NCBI GenBank assembly: GCA_036927565.1
Contig: JAYESD010000010.1
Span: 36,883,298-36,947,297, forward strand
DNA from: Tuctoria greenei
Taxonomy: Eukaryota; Streptophyta; Magnoliopsida; Poales; Poaceae
Reading direction: 5' to 3'
DNA length: 64,000 nt
A program made the position numbers and the translations under genes. Position 1 is the stretch's first letter, and each line of letters begins with the position of its first letter. This document shows positions 11,878 through 21,350 of this stretch, in pieces. Below the pieces are notes generated by a model. It was not told where the DNA came from and did no database searches. It saw only the letters and a program-made list of their open reading frames with translations.

Positions 11878-12368
11878 ATTGCCACGTCCATGCGCCCCTT
11901 GTACATGTGCAAACACTTTCCAATTACGTCCATGATACCTTCATATGCATTGTTCTTGACCCAAACATGCTATGTGACCTCCATATCAACTCAACCGCAA
12001 TTCCTCCCAAACTTGGTTGTTGAACCGCATCTTCTCCCTAAGACTAGTTCAAAGGATCACGTCACCAACCATGTCTTGATCTCAAGCAACACCTGCACAT
12101 GAATAAACAACCAATCTTTGCGAGTCCAAGTCCTCGACTTGACTCTCGTTAGTCCGATAACCACAACACCTTATGTGAGTACCTCACATAAGCATGTTGC
12201 AAACATAGAAAGAAAATATCCACCATGATTAGACAAAATGCATCAAAAACTTAGTAAATAAATACTAAGCAAACTTTCCTTAAGCGAAAAGCATGATTGA
12301 AACATTGCAAGTTAAAACAGAGTAGCTGAACATTAAGATTGTAATATGCAATATTCTGCGTAGTAGCT

Positions 12369-12600
12369 GTTACTCCCAAAAGTTTAGACAGTTTGAACTG
12401 AGTAAATAGTAAATGTTACTCTTGAAAGTTTGGATAGTCTGAAATGAGTAAAAAGTAACCTTTACTCCCGAAAGCACATTTGTGAAAATTTAACGTTTAC
12501 AATGTGTCGACTCATGTGCAGCTCATGTGAGTGAAAGTTCGGACACTCCAAACTGAAAAAACACGTGCAACTCACGTGAGGAAAAGTTCGAATACTTCGA
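12369..12600. repeat. Degenerate ~46-bp tandem repeats inside CACTA-A
   Basis: A unit of about 46 bp beginning GTTACTCCCAAAAGTTTAGA at 12369 recurs at 12415 (GTTACTCTTGAAAGTTTGGA). Weaker partial copies follow near 12463 and 12530-12590 (AAAGTTCGGACACTCCAAAC). No gene is seen here. Confidence 0.55.
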
Positions 12601-12737
12601 AGCGGGTGATTTGGCAATATTCAAAACTCATGTAAACCTCAATTTTAGCCTAATTGCCAATGTATTCAGCACACATAGGTCTCACATTTCCGTTTAGAGA
12701 TTTTGACACGTACGTGGTTAAGATGCTAGGAGGACAC

Positions 12738-13058
12738 CAAAAAGGAAAATGTCGAGTACTTAAACATCACCATGTTCCGCGTCCCAAAACAAGCTCCGGG
12801 CAGCACATGCGGCTTCCATGTCTGCTTAAGCATGGTTTTATTTGGAGAGCAACCGAATTGCAATGGATGTGTAAGTGCATTTATTTGACTTTATTATTTT
12901 TTGCTAACTCTCCTTTTATCGTGTGGTAGGACTACGAAACTGCCTTCAGGAACGCAACAGGTTCTAGCCTCGAGTGCATTAGAGAGAGGCTATGCAGGTT
13001 CATCATTTCTGAAATCATTAATCCAAAGGGAGAATTTTATTACAATATACATGATTAG
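12738..13058 (+). pseudogene. Ulp1-like (C48) cysteine peptidase remnant of CACTA-A, last two exons
   Basis: The first exon reads in frame as ENVEYLNITMF then VPKQAPGSTCGFHVCLSM, the catalytic-cysteine box (QxxGSxxCGFxVC) of Ulp1/C48 SUMO-protease-like domains carried by many plant CACTA elements. A GT...AG intron lies at about 12869-12929 (GTGTAAGTGC...GTGGTAG). The last exon, 12930-13058, ends LCRFIISEIINPKGEF...D then TAG. That resembles the usual end of these transposon proteins (compare LCLFMCREILHKKGEF in CACTA-3). Upstream His/Asp boxes are not found. Only this 3' fragment is present. Confidence 0.68.
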
Positions 13059-13366
13059 ATGATAGTTATGATTTTTGTAATTAGTTACTTAGTAAGCAGG
13101 ATGAACAGGGGACATTCTTTGTGTAGTAGTTACTTGGTATATAAGCAGGATGAACAGAGGTGCATTCTTTGTGTAAATAGTTACTTGGTAACCACAATTG
13201 ACACTTTTTGTATGTATATATAATTTGATTGGTCAATATAATTTAATGTGTGATCTCCAGTTGGCTATACATATGTTTCTATATGTGTATGTTGCTGAAC
13301 CTGGCAATGCGGCTGCCAAATTCTGGCTAGCTCCAAGATGCAACCGACAACTAGGATAAACAAGAG

Positions 13367-14110
13367 GGGCATATAATAGGAGACGAGCATTTAACAGGGT
13401 GCGTCTCCTATCTGTGCCACAGTGAACCAGCCGGTAGTTAAATCCGTGATGGACTAACATAAAGAATGTCTCAGATAGGAGACGAGCTGACATAAAGACC
13501 GTCTCGGAGTAGTCTCCTATTTTTTAGAAAAAGGAGACGAGCCGACATAAAGACCGTCTCGGATATCCTACAAAAAGGAGTCAGCCATCCTTAAAGCGCG
13601 TCTCAGAAAATTAATATAAAGGAGACGAGCTGACATAAAGACCGTCTCGGATATCATACAGAAAGGAGACATGCATCCTTAAAGCGCGTCTCAGAAGATT
13701 AATGTAAAGGAGTCGAGCTGACATAAAGACCCTCTCGGATATCATAAAGAAAGGAGACGAGCATCCTTAATGCCCGTCTCAAATTATTTACATAAAGGAG
13801 ACGAGCTGATATAAAAACTATCTCGGATATCATAAAGAAAAGAGACGAGCGTCCTTAAAGCCCGTCTCAGATTATTTACATAAAGGAGACGGACAACTAT
13901 AAAGATTGTCTCGGGTTCCATACAAAAAGGAGACGAGCCGCCTTAACATCCGTCTCAGATTTCTTACAAAAAGGAGACACACGTTCTTAAATGTTGTCTC
14001 CCATGTGTACTGATCAGCGACGTGTCATACAGCGCGTCTCCAATTACTTTGTAATGCGAGACGCGACGAAGGAAACGAGTCTTTTGCGCGTCTCCGTTCT
14101 TTGTGCAGGC
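13367..14110. repeat. CACTA-A subterminal repeat array (GAGACGAGC ... CGTCTC)
   Basis: About twelve imperfect copies of a 60-70-bp unit, each containing an inverted pair GGAGACGAGC...CCGTCTCGG separated by 'tgacataaaga' or 'atccttaaag'. Such arrays next to CACTA termini are binding sites for the TNPA-like transposition protein in En/Spm. The related array of CACTA-B is at 56232-56640. Confidence 0.85.
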
Positions 14111-14140
14111 GCGTCTCAAATGAGCCTTTCTCACGTAGTG

Positions 14141-15929
14141 GAAAACTGTACGATCATGGCTGAAGAAAGAACTGTATGCAGTTAGTACGTACATGGCAAA
14201 ATTGAAACCAGCACCACTGACACGTTCATTACAATTAGAGGTATAAAAGTCATTTTACACACAGTTAAGTGGTAATCCACTAAAAATAATCATGTTAGCC
14301 AAACACCCCAACCTCTCCTCCTAGTCTCTTCGTTAGAACGCAGACTCATAAAAAAATCATGCTCACCAGATAATCGAGTCCTAGATAAGCGAAACTAAAT
14401 AGTTGCTCGATTCGACTCGTTTGGCTCATTTCACGCTTAATTTCAACGGAAGCTCTCCGCAGAAGCGGTTCCAAGTGGGACATAGTTAGTTTTAGCTTAT
14501 ATGCATACAGAGCCTAAAAATCATGAGCTGCCATCTCAAATAATTCATGTAGTATTGTTCCTAACTAGAATTTTGACCGCATGTTGCAACCGGAGCTAGA
14601 AATTTACAATGAACACATCAAAATATTTGCAGATTGAGGTTACATAAATATTAAGAAGCTATACTGCCCTGTTTTCCAAAGAAGAGAACACAAACCAAAT
14701 AGACCAACTATGGTTGAAGTCCTTGTCGCACCCTCAATTTTGAAATTAAATAAACCCACTCAAGTCTTTAAACTTTGCATTTTTGAAACGAAACCAAGTT
14801 TTAGTTTAACAAATTCCTTTGAAAACAACCTACGCTCAACTTTCATATAGTTTTTGTTAAATAGAAGTTGGTGCTCAGGTGTGTGATTTTGGTCTTCGGT
14901 TGTATTTTTTGATGATTGAATTCGTCATTTGAATTTGTGCTCCGGATCAAGTTCAAATCTAATGGAAACTAGAAAATAAAACCTCGGCCTTATTTTCCTA
15001 TGGGCCGAAACCCATCTCAAACCTACACTTAGTTCGTCTCACCTTCATTTTCACTTCAAAATGCAAGAAATTTTTATTATTAACATTATTTCTTAATCAT
15101 TTTATATTAGTAACCACCAAATTATTTTTTGTAGATCTAGCCACCTAGTCGTCCACCTTGTGGACGACTGGACCACATGGAAGCACATGTCGTCCATCTC
15201 GTAGACGACATACGGCGCCATGACACTTGTTGTCCATCTGGTGGTTGATTAGGGTTTAGGTGTATTTTAACGTAAGATCTATTCAATTTTTGACAGTAGT
15301 TTAAAATTATTTAGAGGTAAATTTTGAAGATCTAATTGGAGACTAGGATATATTGGGTTGATAGAAGTAATAAGGTACTTTTTGAATACAAAATTAAGCG
15401 ATATCTATTTCTGAAATATGTAATATGATCACAGATTATTGAATTTTTACCTTATCTCTATTCGATTTTTGATAGTAGTTTAAATTATTTGGAAACATTT
15501 TGAAGACGTTGTTATGTAACTAATAGGACATTAGGATGTGATTCGTTCATTTAAGTAATTAGGTAATTTTATTTCTACACAAAATCAAGAGTTATTTATT
15601 TATGAAGTATGTAACATGATAAAAAATTATAATCAATTTATACCCTAGTGGTATTCAATTTCCAAATTCAGTTTTAAGATGTAGGTTAATGCATGTAAAT
15701 CTAAAAGCTTGGCAATCACATAAAAAATATTACATAGAACATAAATAAGTGCATTTTCCTTCCTCTATTACTACAGTACATAAGGTAGACCATACCTATT
15801 TATGAGCTGAAATTGTAATGGTACACATGACGTGTGTACGATGCACTAGATTTCTAACCTAAACATGCATCAAACTACTCCTAACACCTCTTAGGGAAAT
15901 TAAAAGACGAGCTAGATTACACCCAGGAC
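14141..15929. other. AT-rich non-coding flank
   Basis: No gene is seen. It contains palindromic GTCGTCCAC/GTGGACGAC motifs at 15148-15168 and 15189-15209, and a degenerate ~180-bp tandem duplication, annotated separately. The rest is unremarkable. Confidence 0.5.
15278..15650. repeat. Diverged ~179-bp tandem duplication
   Basis: TCTATTCAATTTTTGACAGT at 15278 recurs as TCTATTCGATTTTTGATAGT at 15457. The two copies stay alignable through 'tttctgaaatatgtaatatg' / 'tttatgaagtatgtaacatg'. A partial third start is seen near 15650. Coding potential is nil. Confidence 0.6.
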
Positions 15930-16233
15930 CTACTGAGTGCAATGGATATATTTCCTCTTCCTAAACACATCCAGTGGTGCTTTCCTTGCATGATAAGCTC
16001 TCTCACGCAGAAGCTTCTGCTGAGCCTCTTTTGCCTCCCGTGCCACGTTCCTCTTCCGCCCTTCCCTCACTCTCTTCTCTTGCCTTGCGCTGACGCTCCT
16101 TTGCCTCAGCCTTTTTCCTCCTACACTCTTCAGTTCTCCTTTGTTCCTCCAATGCCATCAAGAAGCGGCGTCTTCCAGCCAAAGCCATTTTGTGAACATG
16201 AGAAGCGTCTTCCTTTGATTGTTCATGGTCCAT
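15930..16233 (-). pseudogene. Lys/Glu/Arg-rich coiled-coil protein fragment, frameshifted
   Basis: The minus-strand reading starts MDHEQSKEDASHVHKMALAG and continues into a charged helical stretch (RRKKAEAKERQRKAREE). Near 16055 a one-base shift is needed to continue into a similarly charged tail (REAKEAQQKLLRER) that ends KYIHCTQ at the TAG 15932-15930. Composition and heptads indicate a coiled coil. I do not recognise a family. Its upstream side is cut by the solo LTR at 16271, so the rest of the gene is missing or displaced. Confidence 0.4.
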
Positions 16234-16270
16234 ATATTGAACGAACTCACAGATTGAGGATGGTGACTGC

Positions 16271-17833
16271 TGTTAGTATTTGTTAACACCACAATTCATC
16301 TCTGAAAGAGATGAGGTTCACAAGCGCAAGGAAGATACCATTGTAGCTATTCACCCAGAAGTATTTCCAAGGGTATTGTATTTATCCCAAAGAAAGTGGT
16401 TAAGCAAAGATGTCACCATTCTTATGATCAAGGTATAGGGTACTATGTAATTATCATAACAGAGGCAAGTTGATAATAAGGGTAGTGTGACACACACCTA
16501 ACCAATCCACTCCGAGAGATAAGGTAGTCCCAGTAAGAGCTAATCTAAGAAAGAGCAATTCCTAATGTGCTTCTATATACACGCATAGTCTAATAGCATA
16601 TATGTGTATATGCTAGTGGTGAATACTAGGATTTAGTGGTCCAACATATTGGACATGGATTTACCTCTCGCAATACCTAAGAGATTCTCGCAAAGAGTCT
16701 GTGACATAGCCTAATGTGGGACGGTACAAAGGACGAACAAGACTACGAGACATCCAATGTCTCGTGTGGCATAGCCTAATGTGGCATAGCCTACTCCTAC
16801 AACCACGTGCCACCTACCATACAACTCGTGAGTCTACGAGACATCAAATGCTACTTAACTATCCAAGCATCATGCTTGCATGCTAAGTAAATACCTTAAG
16901 AGTTGCAATACAAGATCTATCTCGAGACAATTACTAATCTAAACATGGTTGAACTAATGTTAGGACCAAACATTATGTTATTCATACTAACATATTCATA
17001 TTATACCTAACTAAACTATAGTGGAGGTTTATGGTGTTTATGAAAACATAATAACATGGTTACTATATTATCATAAGAACAACTAAACCTACCACATGCA
17101 TGGATTCCACAATCAAACAAAAACACTTTATCCAAGCATATGAATTAGAAGAGACTAATATTATTAAATAGCATGAAGTCACAAATAAAGGAAAAGATAC
17201 ATGCGCCATAACTTTCCCAATTGAACTTGGAAACTAGAGGCTCCTCCTACATCCTAAACTCCATGAAGGACTTGGAGAAGTATGTATACAAGAGAGTAAT
17301 GCTCAAGTGGTGTGTATGGAGAAGTGAGGGTGTGGGGTCCTATTTATACATGGACTTCAATCGATTCCTGCCACAATTAGCATGCAAATTAGTTATCACT
17401 GTCTTCAGGGAGTCATATAAGAGTGACACACATCAATTGACCCCGTTTGGCACCATGAATGAGTCGGTCGACTGGGGAGCTCATCCGACTTGGTTCTTGC
17501 CTCTCCTGTGTTGTGCTTCCTCCAAGTGACTGACAGTTGGATCCCCAAGCCATCCCCGAGTGCTACACCATTGGATTCTCTCGGATACCCTATTAGTGGG
17601 CTAGTTGATCCATGGGATACCACATGTCGATTCCTGATTGGCTGGAAGGTTATTTTTCAGGATTGATCCCCACAATTCTTCTTATTTCTGCAATAAAATA
17701 CTTGCATGCACTATTTCTCCAAGTACAAGTGGAATTATTTTAAATATAAAAATGATGTGTGTAAGAAATATTTATTCGTTCACATAGTTGAGTTATATTA
17801 ACAGCCAAAATTGGTCTATAACAATCATCAACA
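16271..17833 (-). mobile_element. Solo LTR of a second LTR-retrotransposon family (1563 bp)
   Basis: On the minus strand it begins TGTTGATGATTGTTATAGACC and ends ATACTAACA (TG...CA). It aligns throughout with 59126-60688, including a TATA box (TATAAATA at 17348-17341, minus) and the shared tract 'gtagtgtgacacacacctaa'. Both copies come to 1563 bp. No internal region or second LTR is adjacent, so it is a solo LTR. Flanking pentamers (ACTGC / AACTC) do not form a clean TSD. An open frame at 17221-17529 is part of the LTR and not a gene. Confidence 0.75.
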
Positions 17834-17996
17834 AACTCTCCTCAAGCTTATCATTTGCTCGTCTCGAAGCAAAGATGAGGTTGCTACAATATTCTACTTT
17901 TCAAAAGATTCATATAGCCAAAACAAGGATTCATGCCCGTCCTACTATGTCAGCTTGTTTGGATTCTACTTTTCAAAAGTCTGTTCATGATGCAGA

Positions 17997-18274
17997 GATC
18001 GATGTATGCCTTCTCCAGCATCTGGGCCACGAAGGACTGGGCCACGCAGGGAGGACGTGTCAAGACAGACTGGAGCAAGGCACCGTTCATTACCGAGTGC
18101 CGCGACATCAGCCTACACGTCTACGATTGCTCCGCTGGGGGTTGGCGCTTCGACGCCTGCGTGGCCTCTGACGACTGGTAATGCCACGCCAGAGTTGTGC
18201 AAGCTGACGGAGAGGCAGCTGCACCAGATACGGTCCATGCAGCTGGAGTGCACCATCTACAACTACTGTGCCAA
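17997..18274 (+). pseudogene. Xyloglucan endotransglucosylase/hydrolase (GH16) C-terminal exon, left part
   Basis: XTH enzymes cut and rejoin cell-wall xyloglucan. The exon opens after a plausible acceptor (CATGATGCAG) with RSMYAFSSIWATKDWATQGG then RVKTDWSKAPF, the signature (W-A-TQGGR-KTDW--APF) just after the GH16 catalytic region. A frame change near 18178 (DDW then TAA) is needed to reach the C-terminal XET_C-like segment, QLHQIRSMQLECTIYNYCAN. CACTA-2 is inserted exactly there; the remaining codons resume at 38608. The catalytic exons are not present upstream, where a solo LTR lies, so this is a gene relic. Confidence 0.75.
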
Positions 18275-18730
18275 CACTACAGGAATCCTTCGATAGGGCA
18301 TCGGTCATATGAGCATCGGTTGCCTACATAAACCGACACACATAAGGTAAAGGTGTCGGTGAACCGACACACTTAGCCGACGACGTATTTTGGACGCCTT
18401 TAACGACTAAGTGCGTCGGGGCCGATGCATTTATTATCTATGTGTGTTGGTTTCTAGCGGCCGACACACTTAAAGTTAAATGCGTCGGCCACTCCGACCG
18501 ACGCACTTAAGTCACTTATATGCGTCGGTTTCGACTGACCAACGCACATAAGTGGACACGTGGCGGCTTCACCAAGCGCGAGTTTGTGCGTTGGTCCAGT
18601 AGAAACCGACGCATATAATCAACTTAAGTGTGTTGATTTCTACTGGACCAACACGTATAATGTGTTGCGTGGTCGTCCTCCAGTAGCCAGCTATGGGCGT
18701 CGATTTAGACAAAACCGATGCACATAACGT
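18275..18730. repeat. CACTA-2 3' TIR and subterminal repeats
   Basis: The terminal inverted repeat is followed by about fifteen copies of a motif GCGTCGG(T)...CCGACACACTTA in both orientations, for example AACCGACACACATAAGG and AACCGACGCATATAATC. The matching array at the other end is 38270-38607. Confidence 0.88.
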
Positions 18731-18938
18731 GTTTTTTTAAAATGTTTATTTTCTCTCCCTCCCCGGATGGGGAGCCTCCATTTTACACACAACAGCAACA
18801 TATATACATCATATCAGTTTTCGAACATATGACCATACACAAGTTCTCAAACATAGCACCGTACACAAGTTTTCAAACGTTTTGAACACAAGCACAACAA
18901 ATCACAAGCACAACAATTCGAAAATGAGTAAACAAAAT

Positions 18939-20486
18939 TCAAATGTCGTCGTAGGAGCCTCCACTCACATGTCCTCCGCTCCCATCTCCTCCACTCGCAC
19001 CTCCGTCATTGATGTTAAAGAAAGCATCAACACCTTCAAGTGTTCCGTGACGAGATCCCTGCAATAGATCACAAATGAAATAGAAACTTAATAACGTAAC
19101 ATGTTAACTCCTACTTACTTAATAACATAACTTTAAAAAGGAGAACCATATTGGTTTGAACTAAAACTTATCAACACACTCTCGTATTTCCTCTCACTCT
19201 CTCTAACTCTCTCGCCCTCACTCGCTCTCCTACTCTATCTCTTCTCCTCTCCCTCTATCTCTTTCTCTCTAGCTCCCTCTCTTTCTATCTCTTCTTTTCT
19301 CTCTATCTCTTCCTCTCTCCCTCTATATATTTCTCTCCCTCTCTATCTATCACTTCTGTTCTCTCTATCTCTTCCTCTCCCTCTCTATCTATCTCTGCCT
19401 CTCTCGCTCTCTCACTTGTTCCCTCATTTACTTCATCTCTCCGCTAGTATTTCCCTTTTCTTTTTAATATTGTGGTAATTAATATGTGATGTTATAATGA
19501 AAATATTGTAACAAGTATGCAAGTCATACATACCGCCGCGTCTCCTTGTGATGGGTGAGTCTGCACCGGAGGGAAAGGCATCAGTGGGAAAACTGCTTGA
19601 AGTTGTGAGATTATAATTAGAATCATTTTGGAATCAAATAAAGTGGTCAAATGCGAAAATTACAGTTTACCTGGATTATTTTGCTGCAATCCAGAAGCCA
19701 ACAGTGACATAAATCTGTAAGGTTGTGGAACATGCGATTGACCACTCTCGAAACCTTGCAACACAAATGGTTATGATATTGCATTATATAACTGAAGTCA
19801 ATAAGATAAGTAGTTTTACCTGTGAGGAGCCAATCTGTGGTAGTGCTGGCTGCATTGGTCGAGGATCAAACTGAGAACTGGAGCTACCTTGACCCATGAA
19901 CTGCATCAAGTAAATTAGTTGTGATATCTTGAGTATATACATTTGTAAATCGAATAATATTTTCAAATAAGAAAATTACATGTTACCCGAGACATATACA
20001 CATAATGCATCTGTTGCTGCAACATCTGTGTGTGTTGCTGTTGTTGGTGCAACAACATCTGTGTCTCTTGTTGTTGTTGTTGCAGCAACATCTGTGTCTC
20101 TTGTTGTTGTTGTTGTTGCATCTCCTCCTTTGTGCGTCTCAATTCTTCTCGTAATTCAGCCTCTGTAGATGATTGAAATCGACTACCACTAACATTGGAC
20201 GACCGTCGTCTAGCATAAGCCTCACGCTCTACATATCCGTCGCCTAACCCAAGTCCACAAAAAAAAAATACAAGTGTGAAGAATCGACATTCATTAACAT
20301 ACAAATCATCATTATCTTTACACATACCTCCCATGCGGTAGACCTCCGCCGACATCGTATGCTGCAGCGACATCCAACGGCTCTCTCAAATAGTTTGGAT
20401 CAGGTCCGTGATTCTTCTTGAAACACTCAACATACTTTTGCTGTGATACATTTAGTTAACATATTAATGTAATACAAGATAAATTG
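18939..20486 (-). pseudogene. CACTA-2 TNPA-like gene, 3' exons (downstream of gypsy-2)
   Basis: Reading leftward from gypsy-2, an exon after an acceptor TATCACAG starts QKYVECFKKNHGPDPNYL, the end of the plant transposase (Ptta/En/Spm) domain. The next exon (about 20225-19985) reads RRRSSNVSGSRFQSSTEAEL and then a Gln-rich coiled coil with three copies of QQQQETQMLL or similar. Short exons follow near 19890 (FMGQGSSSSQFDPRPMQ) and 19060-18939, ending GGSYDDI and TGA at 18941-18939. The product is the likely subterminal-repeat-binding partner of TNP2. Exon boundaries are my reading of GT/AG sites and are approximate. Confidence 0.65.
19180..19440. repeat. Polypyrimidine (CTCTCT/CTATCT) low-complexity tract
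   Basis: About 260 bp of CTCTCTCTATCT-like sequence within an intron of the TNPA-like gene (purine-rich on its sense strand). It is simple-sequence DNA. Confidence 0.85.
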
Positions 20487-20490
20487 AGTT

Positions 20491-21330
20491 TGTCGGTACC
20501 CTAGAAACCGTAGACCCCTTGAGGTTACAAAGATCTCAAAGGAAAGTCATATACTTGATTTGAAGACCCTCGGAGGCCCACATGTCAGACATAACCGGAC
20601 CCGCTTCTCCAACATGGTTAATCCCAGGGTCGCCACGTGTACTACCAAACCGGAGCTACCGCCCACAAGGGGGAAGCTCCGGGCCATGTACCAAAATGGC
20701 ACCTCCGGACTTAACCCCAGACCGAGAGAATCTCTGAACCTGACACGTGTCAGGTAGCTCCGGAGCTCCCTTTTTCCCACAAGTATGCTCCAGAGCTGCC
20801 ACGTGTCCAATCGTCGGATCTTCAACACTTAACCTCCGGAAGACCCCCGAAACGGCTCCGGATCTTCAAAGGGGAATCAAGGACTTCAAGACCCGATTAA
20901 GTGTCATTAATACCATATTAATGACACTTAAACGAACGATCTTAACACCAGTAACGGTGCTGTCAAAGCCCGTTACAGGGTCATTAAGGGCAATTAAACG
21001 TGTATCAATACTAGTAACTGCCAGGGCCACATGTCGGGCCAGGCTAATTTGTAACAGCCTGCCCTTGTACTATAAAAGGACAGGCCGACGACACGTTCAG
21101 GGGCTAGACACACGCCATTGATGCTCAACACAAGCTCATACAGCTAATACAACACCAACACACCCGTGGAGTAGGGTATTACGCTCAGGCGGCCCGAACC
21201 ACGTAAACTCTTGTGTCCCCTGAGTCATTTCCTACTCACCTTCTTGAATCTTCGCGCGCCCATACCGAACATCAAACTCCCCTATCACTTTAGCAGTGTA
21301 GGGAGATCTGCTGGTTCCAAACCACCGACA
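20491..21330 (+). repeat. gypsy-2 5' LTR
   Basis: The LTR has TGTCGGTACC...ACCACCGACA boundaries. A TATA box TATAAAA lies at 21071-21077, followed by 'cacgttcaggggctagacac' as the likely transcription start region. The U3 part is rich in CCGGAGCT(C/A) palindromes and CACGTGTC (ABRE-like) motifs. Confidence 0.96.
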
Positions 21331-21331
21331 G

Positions 21332-21350
21332 TTGGCGCGCCAGGTAGGGG
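21332..21350 (+). other. gypsy-2 primer-binding site
   Basis: TTGGCGCGCCAGGTAGGGG follows the LTR by one base. Its position and its (T)TGG start fit a tRNA primer-binding site. The same position in gypsy-3 reads TTGGCACGCCAGGTAGGGG. Which tRNA is used could not be determined. Confidence 0.75.

Larger units (their letters stand above)
11878..14140 (+). mobile_element. CACTA-A: 3' portion of a CACTA (En/Spm) transposon, bounded on the left by gypsy-1
   Basis: The right end reads, on the minus strand, CACTACGTGAGAAAGGCTCA at 14140-14121, a typical CACTA terminus. It is preceded by a dense block of GAGACG subterminal repeats and a Ulp1-like terminal exon, the usual content of the 3' end of grass CACTA elements. 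The same order occurs inverted at 56211-57323 (CACTA-B), where the two are alignable from the TIR through the terminal exon. The body to the left is replaced by gypsy-1, so the 5' part is presumably beyond the left edge. 11878-12735 is AT-rich with no gene seen. Confidence 0.82.

Noticed and set aside
13367..14110. Regularly spaced repeats resembling a CRISPR array
   Set aside because: The units are imperfect, vary in length, carry internal inverted pairs and end in a CACTA terminus. The window is eukaryotic plant DNA.
17221..17529. 102-codon open frame on the plus strand
   Set aside because: It lies wholly within the solo LTR (16271-17833), antisense to its transcription, with no recognisable domain.
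16266..17838. A TSD for the 16271-17833 solo LTR
   Set aside because: Flanking ACTGC and AACTC do not match; no convincing duplication was found.
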